NCBI RefSeq assembly: GCF_001273755.1
Contig: NZ_LGYA01000005.1
Span: forward strand, 124,001-188,000
Direction of reading: 5' to 3'
DNA length: 64,000 bases
DNA from: Peribacillus butanolivorans
Lineage (GTDB): Bacteria > Bacillota > Bacilli > Bacillales > DSM-1321
The notes beneath the pieces were generated by a model. That model was not told where the DNA came from. It saw only the letters and a list, made by a program, of their open reading frames with translations, and ran no database searches. Below, piece after piece: positions 24,084 through 33,043 of this stretch. Made by a program: the position numbers and the translations under genes. Position 1 is the stretch's first letter. Each line of letters starts with the position of its first letter.

Positions 24084-25517
24084 TTAGTATGTGGTGAAAC
24101 GGAACACCTTTTGTAATCGGTAGGTTAAATATTTGAAAACAGGTAATTTATCCTGATATTCACTATAATCCGCAGTGTATATTCCGTCTTGATTTTTCCA
24201 AAGTCTTTGAAAATAGTTATCGACATCCTGGGTGACTTCGGCATCATTCGGAGCGTGGATTTCAACATTGGCTTCGAGGTTATAGTCATCTAGATTGCGT
24301 GCAGTGTAATTAGCCGATCCTCCAATAATAATCATTTCATCTGCGTTTTGAATCATCATCAACTTTGTATGAAACTGTTCTTTATCTGTTTTGTACCAAC
24401 GAATCGAGATGTTTTCATCACCCAGCTTTTCGAATTCAGCAGCAACTGGAAGATTAGGGAGCCCGATTTTCTCACTTCCAAATGCATTTTGATTCGGGTC
24501 TAATATCATTTGAATTTTCACGTTTCGTTTAGCTGCATCTGTTAAGGCCTCGACAACATGGCGATCGGCAATATAAAACATGGCAAGCTGGATTTGGTCG
24601 CCTTTCTCCGTTTCCTTAATTGCTTTAAGAACATGTTTATTGATTTTTCCCTCTGTTAGTAACTGTACAGAAATCGGCCCTTTATCGACAGAGGCCTCCT
24701 TGAATTCTGGAAATGCCTTCGGACCCCCTGAGAATTTCGAAGCAGCTTCTTCTGCTTTAACAAAATCACCGATGATATTTCCATCCATCTGGAAGGCGAT
24801 ATTGGAGTGGAATCCGCTCGCGTCATGAGGGTTTGCTGATGAAATAATGGCCGTCTTTTCTGTAGCGATCACTTTCCTGTGATTGGCTTTGATATTCATC
24901 AATCTAAGATAAGAGCGCACGGTGACTTTTGGAGCGCTTTTGGCCATTGGGTTCACAATCCAACCTTTTCCGCTTTCGCCAAACCATTGGAAGAAGGTCC
25001 TGTACACACCTGAATAGAGCGGGTTTGGATCCCGTAGCCGATCTAAGTTGGTTACAATAACATCAATGTCATTTTGCTTCAGGGTTTCCAGTGCCTCTAA
25101 TTGGTAGGCATTATAGGTAGTATTTACTTCATCAGTAATGAACATAATCTGGAGCTTAGGTTTCTTTTTCTTCTGGGCAACCAGTTTATCCGTTAGAGTC
25201 TCAGTTAACTTTGGAAAGTTTATCTTTTCATCATAAAAATTATTAAACAAAAACATATCGATTACGATAAAAGAATTAGCCTCTTCGATAGCTTGATTGA
25301 TGGTTTGGAAGATTCGCTGTTCATGTTGCGGATTTCCCTTTTTATCGTGATAAGACAGGTCATAAATAAAATCAATATCCTCGACATGATGAATCTTTCC
25401 TTCATAAGAAATGCCATCAGGCAAGGGCTTGTAGCTGTTATAGATAATCACGAATGTAATGGCGATTAAAATACTAACAAGCAGATAAAATCGTTTTCTT
25501 TTGTACCACTTTTTCAT
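24084..25517 (-). CDS. Phospholipase D-family membrane protein
   Basis: A 477-residue protein with one N-terminal membrane anchor (about 10-26) and an extracytoplasmic body with two PLD-type repeats. The HxK sites are 'NHRKVIATEKTAIISSANPH' near 212 and 'FHTKLMMIQNADEMIIIGGS' near 380. In both, the usual Asp of HxK(x)4D is replaced (Glu and Gln), so this is a variant HKD enzyme. Only one transmembrane segment and the insert-rich middle distinguish it from the cardiolipin synthase at 44041. Substrate unknown; phospholipid transesterification or hydrolysis outside the cell is plausible. ATG at 25517 preceded by GGATTCCC-like weak site. Confidence 0.75.
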   Translation of the reverse strand: MKKWYKRKRFYLLVSILIAITFVIIYNSYKPLPDGISYEGKIHHVEDIDFIYDLSYHDKKGNPQHEQRIFQTINQAIEEANSFIVIDMFLFNNFYDEKINFPKLTETLTDKLVAQKKKKPKLQIMFITDEVNTTYNAYQLEALETLKQNDIDVIVTNLDRLRDPNPLYSGVYRTFFQWFGESGKGWIVNPMAKSAPKVTVRSYLRLMNIKANHRKVIATEKTAIISSANPHDASGFHSNIAFQMDGNIIGDFVKAEEAASKFSGGPKAFPEFKEASVDKGPISVQLLTEGKINKHVLKAIKETEKGDQIQLAMFYIADRHVVEALTDAAKRNVKIQMILDPNQNAFGSEKIGLPNLPVAAEFEKLGDENISIRWYKTDKEQFHTKLMMIQNADEMIIIGGSANYTARNLDDYNLEANVEIHAPNDAEVTQDVDNYFQRLWKNQDGIYTADYSEYQDKLPVFKYLTYRLQKVFRFTTY

Positions 25518-25667
25518 AGGGAATCCTCCAACATGGTTAAATTGCTTGCTAACTACCTATTTCCCCAATTAGGGGGTATATAGAAACATAAATCGTAATC
25601 TATGTGAAAAAGGGTAAGAAAATGAGTTTGATATAATAGTATAAAAAGAAGAAAGGGGCTATGGCAG

Positions 25668-26348
25668 ATGGCAAAGCAGATATTAACAAATGATTGGTGG
25701 CCTCTGTTGGAAGAGGAATTCAAAAAAAATTATTACCAAGAGCTAAGGGAGTTTATAAAACAAGAGTACAGTCAGCATGTCATTCATCCGAATCAGGATG
25801 ATATTTTCAATGCACTTCAATTTACTTCATATAAAAAGGTAAAGGTTGTCATTCTTGGTCAGGACCCTTATCATGGACCGGACCAAGCACATGGCCTTAG
25901 TTTTTCCGTGAAGCCGGAGGTGCGTATTCCGCCTTCTCTAAGAAATATTTTTAAAGAGTTACAAAGTGATCTAGGTTGTGAGGTTCCTGATAATGGTTCC
26001 CTTGTTGAATGGGCAGACCAGGGTGTACTTCTGTTGAATACCGTCTTGACTGTGCGTGAGGGAGAAGCCCATTCACACAGAGGAAAGGGATGGGAGATCT
26101 TTACGAATCAAGTTATCCGCTTGCTGAATGACCGACAAAAACCGGTTGTTTTTATCTTGTGGGGGAGGCCGGCTCAAACTAAAATCCCTTTGATCGATGA
26201 AAGCCGTCATAAGATCATTACGTCCGTCCATCCTAGCCCATTGTCGGCGACCCGAGGTTTCTTTGGTAGCAAGCCGTTTTCTAAAACAAATCAATTGCTG
26301 AAGGAAATGGGGGAATCCCCAATTGATTGGAAAATCTCGAATCGTTGA
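25668..26348 (+). CDS. ung: Uracil-DNA glycosylase Ung
   Basis: Family 1 UDG of 226 residues that removes uracil from DNA. The water-activating motif 'GQDPYHG' is at 64-70 (Asp66), and '[13 protein letters not shown]' near 188 carries the catalytic His and the minor-groove loop. ATG at 25668 is nine bases from GAAAGGGG; an out-of-frame ATG at 25661 lies too close. A TATAAT at 25632 is a likely -10. Opens the conserved ung-ywdI-ywdK run. Confidence 0.95.
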   Translation: MAKQILTNDWWPLLEEEFKKNYYQELREFIKQEYSQHVIHPNQDDIFNALQFTSYKKVKVVILGQDPYHGPDQAHGLSFSVKPEVRIPPSLRNIFKELQSDLGCEVPDNGSLVEWADQGVLLLNTVLTVREGEAHSHRGKGWEIFTNQVIRLLNDRQKPVVFILWGRPAQTKIPLIDESRHKIITSVHPSPLSATRGFFGSKPFSKTNQLLKEMGESPIDWKISNR

Positions 26349-26535
26349 TGTGGAGAAGAAAATTGAACGGGTAAATTGTATGGCGTGCAGGCATTTTTAT
26401 GTAACTTGGGATCCTAATTTTCCAAAAGGCTGCCGTGCTTTTCAATTTAAAACGTTAAACCAACCATCTCTTGATGTTTTTCGTTCTTCCGGACAGCTTT
26501 GCATGAAGTTTGAATCCAAGCTGTTAAAAAAGTAG
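26323..26535 (+). CDS. Small cysteine-rich protein overlapping ung
   Basis: Encodes 70 residues with 'CMAC', 'KGCRAF' and 'GQLCMKF', four to five cysteines of which the spacing suggests metal binding. The first possible start is a TTG at 26323, with GGGGGA at 26309-26314, giving a 26-base overlap with ung; a GTG at 26350 is an alternative. The gene is translationally coupled to ung. I do not recognise a named family; a uracil-repair partner or an independent zinc-ribbon-like protein are equally open. Confidence 0.72.
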   Translation: MIGKSRIVDVEKKIERVNCMACRHFYVTWDPNFPKGCRAFQFKTLNQPSLDVFRSSGQLCMKFESKLLKK

Positions 26536-26623
26536 ATCAGTATGCAAGGATGTTTTCTTCACCTCAAATTTTTGCTATGCTAGGGATGAAAGTTTTGACA
26601 TGTATGTAGACGAGGTGGTAAAG

Positions 26624-26881
26624 GTGGATATTTCATCAAAACGAATGTTAGATAAAATGGAAGAGCTTGTCTTGAAAGCGAAACAGGCAAATTCAGAGGA
26701 TAAGTTGCAGGGGTATGTAATTGCCATTCAGTCTCTATGTGAAGTAATGGTGGATGAAAAAGCCGGAAACATCAGCATCCCAAAGCCAATCACATTGACC
26801 CAGCCTGTTATGTCATCTGTATCCAATGTAGAGCCGGTTAAAATGGATGAAGCAAATGGCGCATCCTTATTCGATTTTTAA
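26624..26881 (+). CDS. ywdI: YwdI family protein (DUF5327)
   Basis: A short, helical, charged protein of about 85 residues: 'MLDKMEELVLKAKQANSEDK' in the first third, then 'AIQSLCEVMVDEKAGNISIP'. It has the same place (between ung and ywdK) as B. subtilis YwdI. GTG at 26624 is chosen because GAGGTG at 26612-26617 lies six bases upstream; an ATG at 26600 in frame has no clear ribosome site. Function unknown. Confidence 0.78.
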   Translation: MDISSKRMLDKMEELVLKAKQANSEDKLQGYVIAIQSLCEVMVDEKAGNISIPKPITLTQPVMSSVSNVEPVKMDEANGASLFDF

Positions 26882-26907
26882 ATTAAATAAAGAGGGGCGA
26901 AGAAAAA

Positions 26908-27276
26908 GTGAAACTGTTTATCATTTTAGGAGCATTGAATGGTTTTATTGCCGTAGCGCTAGGTGCATTCGGAGCGCACGGACTGGAAGGGAAAATTCCT
27001 GATAAATATTTAGCAACATGGCAGACGGCTGTCGATTATCAAATGTTTCATGCAGCGGGTTTATTAGTGATTGGTTTGTTGGCGGGAAAGATCTCAAGCC
27101 CGCTAATTAATTGGTCAGGCTGGCTTATGCTGATAGGAATTATCCTGTTTTCCGGAAGCTTATTCGTTCTTAGTGTTACTCAAATCAAAGTGCTGGGAGC
27201 CATTACACCAATTGGTGGGGTTTCATTCTTGGTTGCTTGGGTTCTAATGATCATTGCTGCATATAAATACTTATAA
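26908..27276 (+). CDS. ywdK: YwdK family membrane protein (DUF423)
   Basis: A 122-residue protein with four hydrophobic segments; N-terminal '[20 protein letters not shown]' and '[20 protein letters not shown]' are typical of DUF423. GTG start with GAGGGGCGAAG upstream. Orthologous position to B. subtilis ywdK. No biochemical function known to me. Confidence 0.9.
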   Translation: MKLFIILGALNGFIAVALGAFGAHGLEGKIPDKYLATWQTAVDYQMFHAAGLLVIGLLAGKISSPLINWSGWLMLIGIILFSGSLFVLSVTQIKVLGAITPIGGVSFLVAWVLMIIAAYKYL

Positions 27277-27278
27277 AA

Positions 27279-27312
27279 AAAGCTGACCTTTTTCTAGGTC
27301 AGCTTTTTTTTC
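27279..27312 (+). terminator. Intrinsic terminator after ywdK
   Basis: AAAGCTGACCT-TTTTCT-AGGTCAGCTTTTTTTT, an 11-bp stem with a long T run. Confidence 0.93.
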
Positions 27313-27354
27313 ATCATGGATGAAAAATGAATTATCCAGGATATTTTCATATAA

Positions 27355-27393
27355 AAAACAGGCTCAAAATCACAAGAATTTGAGCCTGTTTCT
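27355..27393 (-). terminator. Intrinsic terminator for gerQ (minus strand)
   Basis: AAACAGGCTCAAA and TTTGAGCCTGTTT form a 13-bp stem; on the minus strand it is followed by a T run, just after the gerQ stop. Confidence 0.9.
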
Positions 27394-27412
27394 TATAACA
27401 TTAAAGCTTTCT

Positions 27413-27928
27413 TCACCTTGGCGAATACGTGGCAAGCCCAGCGCCTCCAAATGGATATTCATACTCAATTTCTTCGTCAAAGGTAATGTAATCTAAGTAT
27501 ACCATCGGGATTAAGTAACGTTTTCCTGTTTGCGGGTCGCTTATGATTAAGTGGTCGCGTCCCGCAGCTTCGATAATTCCTTTGAAGATCTTTGCATTCC
27601 ACTCCTTGTTGTTTTCAAACGTCGTATAAACGGTCGCCAATTTCCCTTTATTTAGACGTAGGATGTTCTCGATATACGATGCCTCGACTGGAAGCATGCC
27701 AGGTACCTGTGGTCCGGATGTGGGAGCATTCATCGGCATAGGTATTTGCTGAGGCGTGCCTGCTTTAGTGGGCTGCTGTGGCTGGTATGATGGTTGTTGG
27801 TAAGCCTGCTGCTGGAAATTTTGTTGCGGGTAAGGAGCCTGTTGTCGCAGGTCAGACTCATTATTTTCATAGGGGTAATATGGGCTTCCTCCGTACGGAT
27901 AATTACCATAAGGGTTATTTTGTGACAT
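27413..27928 (-). CDS. gerQ: Spore coat protein GerQ
   Basis: Spore coat protein needed for CwlJ localisation and germination with calcium dipicolinate; in B. subtilis it is cross-linked by transglutaminase. The 171-residue product has a Gln/Pro/Tyr/Asn-rich N-terminal half ('NPYGNYPYGGSPYYPYENNE') and a conserved globular C-terminal half starting 'LPVEASYIENILRLNKGKLA'. The start ATG at 27928 is preferred because GGAGGG lies a few bases upstream; the reading frame extends seven codons further without support. Orthologous to YwdL. No cwlJ is adjacent. Confidence 0.92.
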   Translation of the reverse strand: MSQNNPYGNYPYGGSPYYPYENNESDLRQQAPYPQQNFQQQAYQQPSYQPQQPTKAGTPQQIPMPMNAPTSGPQVPGMLPVEASYIENILRLNKGKLATVYTTFENNKEWNAKIFKGIIEAAGRDHLIISDPQTGKRYLIPMVYLDYITFDEEIEYEYPFGGAGLATYSPR

Positions 27929-27984
27929 TACATTCCCTCCTAAATTCAAGGTTTATTTGATTTTGTGGAATTTGGACAATCCGA

Positions 27985-28086
27985 GTGCGTGGGCTGGAAG
28001 AAACAGTGCGATTTATAGCGACCGGTATTGTATTGGTTATACCACTGTTCTTGACAATCCCCGGGTGGCTTAAAAAACCACAATGA
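27985..28086 (+). CDS. Possible short membrane peptide
   Basis: A 33-codon frame starting at GTG 27985 gives a charged N-terminus and one hydrophobic stretch 'FIATGIVLVIPLFLTIPGWL' followed by 'KKPQ'. The composition looks protein-like, but there is no good ribosome site and no family recognition. Might be the 3' end of a decayed gene. Confidence 0.3.
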   Translation: MRGLEETVRFIATGIVLVIPLFLTIPGWLKKPQ

Positions 28087-28325
28087 ATTTTAAGCGATAC
28101 ATAACGGTTGCCTTTAATGATTTACGGGTAAAGTCAAATCCTCTTGACGGGCTAGTAAAAAGAAGTAAAGTTCCTTCACCTCGCTGGAGTTAGGCGTTGC
28201 CTTGGTCAATATTCCTTAAGTTTAATAAACCTGTGAAAAAATAAATTCATCACTATTGAAAATGTATGGGATGTGTCATAGATTTATTCCACAGCCGGGG
28301 AAATAAAAGGAGGGTTTCAAAAAGT
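28087..28325. other. Intergenic region without visible gene
   Basis: Between the short frame above and the hemQ terminator I see no coding signal, repeat or clear RNA structure. The sequence is AT-rich with several stop codons in all frames. Confidence 0.5.
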
Positions 28326-28353
28326 AAAAAGCTTCCGGATGATCCGGAAGCTC
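28326..28353 (-). terminator. Intrinsic terminator for hemQ (minus strand)
   Basis: On the minus strand GAGCTTCCGGA-TCA-TCCGGAAGC is followed by TTTTTAC, next to the hemQ stop. Confidence 0.87.
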
Positions 28354-28358
28354 ATGTC

Positions 28359-29108
28359 TTATACGTATAAGAAAGAGGGTACGCTTTCTTCTGGAAGGAT
28401 ATTCCCTACAAAGAAAGAACCGAACGCAGCGTAGCGTGCGCTTACTTCATCAAAACGCATTTCATAGATTAACTTTTTAAATTGAAGGACATCATCTGCA
28501 AATAGCGTAACGCCCCACTCATAATCGTCAAAGCCGACAGAACCGGAAATGATTTGTTTTACTTTACCGGCATAACTGCGGCCAATCAAACCATGTGAAC
28601 GCATTAAGCCCTTGCGTTCTTCCATAGAAAGCATGTACCAGTTATCATCACCTTCACGACGCTTGTCCATTGGGTAGAAGCATACATGCTTCGCTTGTGG
28701 AAGAATCGGATAAAGTCTTGAACGTACATGAGGGTTTTGGTAAGGATCCTCATCATCTCCACCTGCTAGGTAATTACTTAATTCCACTACAGAAACGTAG
28801 GAATAAGCTGGGATTGTATATTCGGCAAGTTTCGTTTTATTGAATTCGTTTTCAATTGCATTCAATTCTTCCATTGTTGGGCGGGCAAACATAAGCATGA
28901 AGTCCGCTTTTTGGCCAACGATGGAATAGAGGGCATGACTGCCTTCATTATTGCTTTGAGTCGTATTCCATTTATCCAGTAAACCTTGGAATTCTGAGAT
29001 AGCTAATTGGCGTTCGTCACTTGATAACGTTTTCCAAGAAGCCCAATCAATCAGACGGAAGTCATGTAAACAATACCAGCCGTCAAGTGTTTGTGCTGCT
29101 TCACTCAT
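28359..29108 (-). CDS. hemQ: Coproheme decarboxylase HemQ
   Basis: Chlorite-dismutase-fold enzyme of 249 residues, the last step of the coproporphyrin-dependent haem pathway of Gram-positive bacteria (coproheme III to haem b). '[20 protein letters not shown]', '[20 protein letters not shown]' near 145 and '[20 protein letters not shown]' near 184 are typical; the latter carries the haem-pocket region. ATG at 29108 has GGAG about ten bases upstream; a GTG three codons earlier abuts the ribosome site. Orthologous to B. subtilis YwfI. Confidence 0.93.
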   Translation of the reverse strand: MSEAAQTLDGWYCLHDFRLIDWASWKTLSSDERQLAISEFQGLLDKWNTTQSNNEGSHALYSIVGQKADFMLMFARPTMEELNAIENEFNKTKLAEYTIPAYSYVSVVELSNYLAGGDDEDPYQNPHVRSRLYPILPQAKHVCFYPMDKRREGDDNWYMLSMEERKGLMRSHGLIGRSYAGKVKQIISGSVGFDDYEWGVTLFADDVLQFKKLIYEMRFDEVSARYAAFGSFFVGNILPEESVPSFLYV

Positions 29109-29199
29109 TGCGATCACTCCTAAGTCTTAGTATATCTTTAATATAACATAGTTTAAGTATAAGGAAATTTATATCAGTCCGCAAACACCGTTACTGTTC

Positions 29200-29328
29200 T
29201 TCGGTGTTCAAACAAATTTCATATTTGCCGATTTCGTGATGGTGACCAAAGTGGCTGGAATTTACCTAGCTGCTAGAGTATTCTTAAAAGAAGACGAAAA
29301 TGGAAGTTTTGCTGAATGGTTGATATAG
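29200..29328 (+). other. Short open segment upstream of pta, possible gene remnant
   Basis: An open frame ending at 29328 reads '...FADFVMVTKVAGIYLAARVF' and then 'LKEDENGSFAEWLI'. The residue composition is protein-like rather than random. Possible starts are GTG 29236 or ATG 29239, neither with a clear ribosome site. Could be a micro-protein or the tail of a lost gene. Confidence 0.35.
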
Positions 29329-29367
29329 AAATAACAAGAGCAGCGTACATAAAAGGAGGATGCGGTA

Positions 29368-30354
29368 GTGAGTGATTTATTTGAAATATTAGAATCGAAA
29401 ATTACAGGGCATAATTTAAAAATCGTCTTTCCAGAAGGATTGGATGAACGCATTTTGGGAGCTGCAGGCAGGCTTGCCAAAGCTAAACTAGTAACGCCTG
29501 TATTGATTGGCGATATCGAGTTGATTCAAGAGAAAGCTAGGGAATTAAAAATTTCTCTTGAATCAATTGAAATATATGACCCGAAGAATTATATCATGAT
29601 GGATGAAATGGTCGAAGCGTTTGTAAAGGTAAGAAATGGTAAGGTGTCTGAAGAACAAGCCCGTGAAACCCTATTGGATGAGAATTATTTTGGAACAATG
29701 CTTGTTCATATTAAACAGGCACATGGCATGGTGAGTGGCGCAACTCATTCAACAGCTGATACGGTTCGTCCTGCTCTACGAATCATTAAAACAAAGCCAG
29801 GTATTCAAAAAACATCAGGTGCCTTTATTATGGTCCGTGGCGAGGAAAAGTACGTGTTTGCTGATTGTGCAATTAATATTAACCCTGATTCCCAGGACCT
29901 GGCAGAAATCGCCGTAGAAAGTGCGAAGACGGCCCTTATGTTCGATATCGAACCGCGTGTGGCGATGCTGAGTTTTTCGACAAAAGGATCGGCAAAATCT
30001 TCGGAGACTCAGAAAGTCGTTGATGCTGTCAAATTGGCAAAAGAAATGGACCCTCAAATTCTTCTTGATGGAGAATTTCAATTTGATGCGGCCTTTGTTC
30101 CGTCGGTCGCTAGACAAAAAGCACCGGATTCTCCTATTCAAGGAGATGCTAATGTTTTTATTTTTCCAAGTCTTGAGGCAGGAAACATTAGCTATAAAAT
30201 GGTACAGCGCCTGGGTGGCTTCGAAGCGGTCGGCCCGATCCTACAGGGACTTAACCGTCCTGTAAATGATCTTTCAAGGGGATGCAGTGAAGAGGATGTA
30301 TATAAATTAGCTGTTATCACAGCTGCACAGGGCTTAGTGGCCCAATATCAATAA
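29368..30354 (+). CDS. pta: Phosphate acetyltransferase Pta
   Basis: Reversible conversion of acetyl-CoA and phosphate to acetyl phosphate, the first step of acetate overflow. The 328-residue protein is the short, single-domain form. 'GMVSGATHSTADTVRPALRI' near 123 and 'VFIFPSLEAGNISYKMVQRL' near 262 are the family signatures. GTG start at 29368 with AAAAGGAGGATG upstream. Same position as in B. subtilis (between hemQ and lipL). Confidence 0.95.
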   Translation: MSDLFEILESKITGHNLKIVFPEGLDERILGAAGRLAKAKLVTPVLIGDIELIQEKARELKISLESIEIYDPKNYIMMDEMVEAFVKVRNGKVSEEQARETLLDENYFGTMLVHIKQAHGMVSGATHSTADTVRPALRIIKTKPGIQKTSGAFIMVRGEEKYVFADCAININPDSQDLAEIAVESAKTALMFDIEPRVAMLSFSTKGSAKSSETQKVVDAVKLAKEMDPQILLDGEFQFDAAFVPSVARQKAPDSPIQGDANVFIFPSLEAGNISYKMVQRLGGFEAVGPILQGLNRPVNDLSRGCSEEDVYKLAVITAAQGLVAQYQ

Positions 30355-30392
30355 GTCATGTCATGAAGGATAAAAAGTAGAGGGAGATTTAT

Positions 30393-31244
30393 ATGTGTAA
30401 AACAGATTCATTGTTAAAGCAGCAAGAGTGGCGGGTTATTGATCAATCATCCGTCGGTCCTCAGTTTCCTGCTCTAGAGTCCTTTGCTATGGATGATACG
30501 TTTTGTGCTTCCGTAGGGTCTGGTAAATCAATGGCCGTAGCAAGAGCGTGGGTACACCATCAGACGGTTGTGCTTGGTATTCAGGATACGAAGCTGCCTT
30601 TTCTTAAAAAAGGTGTGGATTATTTAAAAGAACACGATTTCCAGGCCATTGTACGGAATTCTGGAGGGCTTGCAGTTGTGCTGGATGAGGGAGTTCTTAA
30701 TTTATCGCTCATTTTCCCCGAAAATGAGCGGAAAATTGAAATCAATCGTGGATATGATGCGATGTGGGAGCTTGTTCAATTGATGTTTGCTGATTTCGAA
30801 GTCGAAATGGAGGCAAGGGAAATCACCGGTTCATATTGCCCTGGAAGCTATGATTTAAGTATAAATGGGAGAAAGTTTGCCGGTATATCTCAGCGTCGGA
30901 TTCGCAATGGTGTAGCGGTGCAAATTTACTTGTGCGTCAATGGAAGCGGTGCAGAGCGAGCCAGTCTTGTGAAGGGTTTTTACGAAGCCGCAAAAGGAGA
31001 TGCAGAAACAAAATTTACTTATCCTGATATCATGCCATCTGTAATGGCTTCCCTTTCAGAACTATTAGACGTGCGATTGAGCGTACAGGACGTAATGCTT
31101 AGATTCCTGCATGTATTGAAGGAACATAGCGGTAGGATCTTCTCCGATTCTCTTTCAGTGGAAGAATGGCCGTTATACGAAGCTTACTTAACAAGAGTGG
31201 TAGAACGTAATGATAAGGTATTTGATTCATTAAAAGAAGACTGA
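30393..31244 (+). CDS. lipL: Octanoyl-[GcvH]:protein N-octanoyltransferase LipL
   Basis: Amidotransferase of 283 residues that moves octanoyl from GcvH to E2 subunits in the Gram-positive lipoate pathway. Biotin/lipoate ligase fold; '[20 protein letters not shown]' at about 90-109, and the catalytic cysteine is Cys149 in '[20 protein letters not shown]'. ATG at 30393 with AGAGGGAGA. Orthologue of B. subtilis YwfL. Confidence 0.93.
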   Translation: MCKTDSLLKQQEWRVIDQSSVGPQFPALESFAMDDTFCASVGSGKSMAVARAWVHHQTVVLGIQDTKLPFLKKGVDYLKEHDFQAIVRNSGGLAVVLDEGVLNLSLIFPENERKIEINRGYDAMWELVQLMFADFEVEMEAREITGSYCPGSYDLSINGRKFAGISQRRIRNGVAVQIYLCVNGSGAERASLVKGFYEAAKGDAETKFTYPDIMPSVMASLSELLDVRLSVQDVMLRFLHVLKEHSGRIFSDSLSVEEWPLYEAYLTRVVERNDKVFDSLKED

Positions 31245-31248
31245 TATG

Positions 31249-31283
31249 AAAAAGCTGTTTCTGTAAGTTGGAAACAGCTTTTT
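31249..31283 (+). terminator. Intrinsic terminator after lipL
   Basis: AAAAAGCTGTTTC and GAAACAGCTTTTT form a long stem right after the stop codon. Confidence 0.92.
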
Positions 31284-31403
31284 CACATTTCAATATAATT
31301 TTATTATTCACTGAAACTGTTAAAGGAACAGAGATTGGAAACCAAAGTAAAATCAGATAGGTCGCGTCTTTAGTCCTTTCAACTATTATCACTTGAAGCC
31401 ATG

Positions 31404-31434
31404 AAAAAAAGAGCCTTTTTTAGACTCTCTTTTT
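31404..31434 (-). terminator. Probable terminator for rsfA (minus strand)
   Basis: On the minus strand AGAGTCT and AGGCTCT pair with a G-T wobble, followed by seven T; it lies about 70 bases past the rsfA stop. Confidence 0.6.
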
Positions 31435-31504
31435 CGATCTGAGGTAACCTATGGTTGGCCTTTACCATGTGGTTGATCTGTAGCAGAACCCCACATTATT
31501 TTAA

Positions 31505-32251
31505 TTACTCAGCCATTTTTTCTAAATTGCCATTTCGGTCCATTTTGAACTTTGTTGCTGGCCGTTCCTCTTCCTCTAATAAGACCAGCTTTCTTGCCCG
31601 ATTCATGATATTCATCAAAGTCTCATAATCTTCCTGCATCAAGCCGCTGTTCTGCTCTAGATGGCTGATCTTATTTTCAAGATCTTCATTTCGTTTTTTC
31701 AGACCTTTAATTTCGAGCTTCAATCTTTCATTTTCGGTTTTTAATACTTCAGCCTGAAGCATTCGGCCGTTCATAGATTCTAAATAGGCTATAATCGTAT
31801 CAAGGTTCATAGTCTTTTCTAGTGTTACTGGTATGTTCTGTTGCTTTGGCATGAAAGCTTCAGCCACAACGAATTCTTCTGCTGTTTCATAATTAGTAGT
31901 TTCTACTTCGGATTCTAACTCTAGTTCCTCTTCTTGTAGGTGAGGAACCATAATATCAGTAATCGTTGGAGACGGCGGTGTATAAAGAAGCCGTTTTTTC
32001 CCTCCTTGATCTTTTCCAAGAATCCTTTGACGCTGCTTGCGCTGCTTTTTAGCAAGGGAAAGAGCTTTATCATAATTATGGCGTACGACTGCATTCCAAC
32101 GGAACCCGCAAGCGGCAGAGGTGCGGTTTAACTTGTCCCCAACCTCCTCAAAAGCATTCAGCTGAGTGCTGCCTTCCCGCACATGGCGCAATACCGTTTC
32201 TGCTAAAAGCAAATCATCTTCTTCTGTCCAGGCATCTTGACGAACCTTCAT
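31505..32251 (-). CDS. rsfA: Prespore-specific transcriptional regulator RsfA
   Basis: Regulator of some sigma-F dependent genes in the forespore. The 248-residue protein has an N-terminal Myb/SANT-like helix-turn-helix ('AWTEEDDLLLAETVLRHVRE' at about 7-26, 'NRTSAACGFRWNAVVRHNYD' near 42), a basic linker, and a predicted coiled coil at about 170-215 ('LKTENERLKLEIKGLKKRNE'). ATG at 32251 with AAAGGGAG. Orthologue of B. subtilis YwfN. A sigma-F promoter could not be assigned with confidence. Confidence 0.9.
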   Translation of the reverse strand: MKVRQDAWTEEDDLLLAETVLRHVREGSTQLNAFEEVGDKLNRTSAACGFRWNAVVRHNYDKALSLAKKQRKQRQRILGKDQGGKKRLLYTPPSPTITDIMVPHLQEEELELESEVETTNYETAEEFVVAEAFMPKQQNIPVTLEKTMNLDTIIAYLESMNGRMLQAEVLKTENERLKLEIKGLKKRNEDLENKISHLEQNSGLMQEDYETLMNIMNRARKLVLLEEEERPATKFKMDRNGNLEKMAE

Positions 32252-32584
32252 TTCTACATACTCCCTTTCTGGTAACTTTTAAAATAAATAACTATATAAA
32301 ATATCGTGTGGCAATGATTTATGGGGTGTTCTACTAGCATTTTGGACAAAATCTGGATTTTTTATACAAAAAGGTTGAAAGGATACTAGTTTTTTGTAAT
32401 TTTAGGGAAAATAAAGGATGCACTGACTCAGAAATCATTAATTACACCATTTCCTTTTGGCTGGACTTCCCTTTTCACATCCATCTAACCCTCTTGATAT
32501 TAATAGGTAGAAACGGTAAAATACCCTTTAGTTATGTAAATGGGATGAAAAATAGTTTGTCATAGAAAGGATGGTGACCGAAGG
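32252..32584. other. 333-bp divergent intergenic region
   Basis: AT-rich spacer between rsfA (minus) and the DUF1450 gene (plus). It must hold the promoters of both, but I cannot assign -35/-10 boxes with confidence, and see no repeat or riboswitch. Confidence 0.5.
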
Positions 32585-32806
32585 ATGTCCAATGAATTCA
32601 GAGTGTGTGATGACTGCTTGGCGGTAAATATTAAAACGTTAATTCCCCGTCTGGAAAAGCTTGATCCCGATGCGAAAATTGAAATTGGCTGTCAATCCTA
32701 TTGCGGTCCAGGCAGAAAGAAATCATTTGCCTTTGTCAATAACCGTCCAGTTGCAGCTCCAACGGAAGACGAGTTACTAGATAAAATTAATAAAAAACTA
32801 AAGTAG
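32585..32806 (+). CDS. DUF1450 (YuzB-like) family protein
   Basis: A 73-residue protein with two cysteine pairs, 'CDDC' at 8-11 and 'CQSYC' near 39-43, then '[20 protein letters not shown]'. This is the thioredoxin-like/ferredoxin-like layout of DUF1450. ATG at 32585 with AAGGATGG upstream and a second AAGG adjacent. Single gene; the metal-binding or redox role is inferred from the cysteines only. Confidence 0.85.
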   Translation: MSNEFRVCDDCLAVNIKTLIPRLEKLDPDAKIEIGCQSYCGPGRKKSFAFVNNRPVAAPTEDELLDKINKKLK

Positions 32807-33043
32807 AATTCATGATAGATAATTAGGGTAGATTGACTACTTTTGATAAATGAAACACGCCATTCATCACCCAGATTCAACAAACTGCGGTGATTTTTTA
32901 TTTCCTTATTTTCGATACGCAAATCGATAAAAACTTCCGTTTTCTTACAAAATGGTCCCTCTTGCTATCAAGGGGTGAGTTAGGGTTTTTTGTCAAAACA
33001 CGCTATAATGAAAGCATTGAGAATATGAAAAAGAGGGTAGTTC

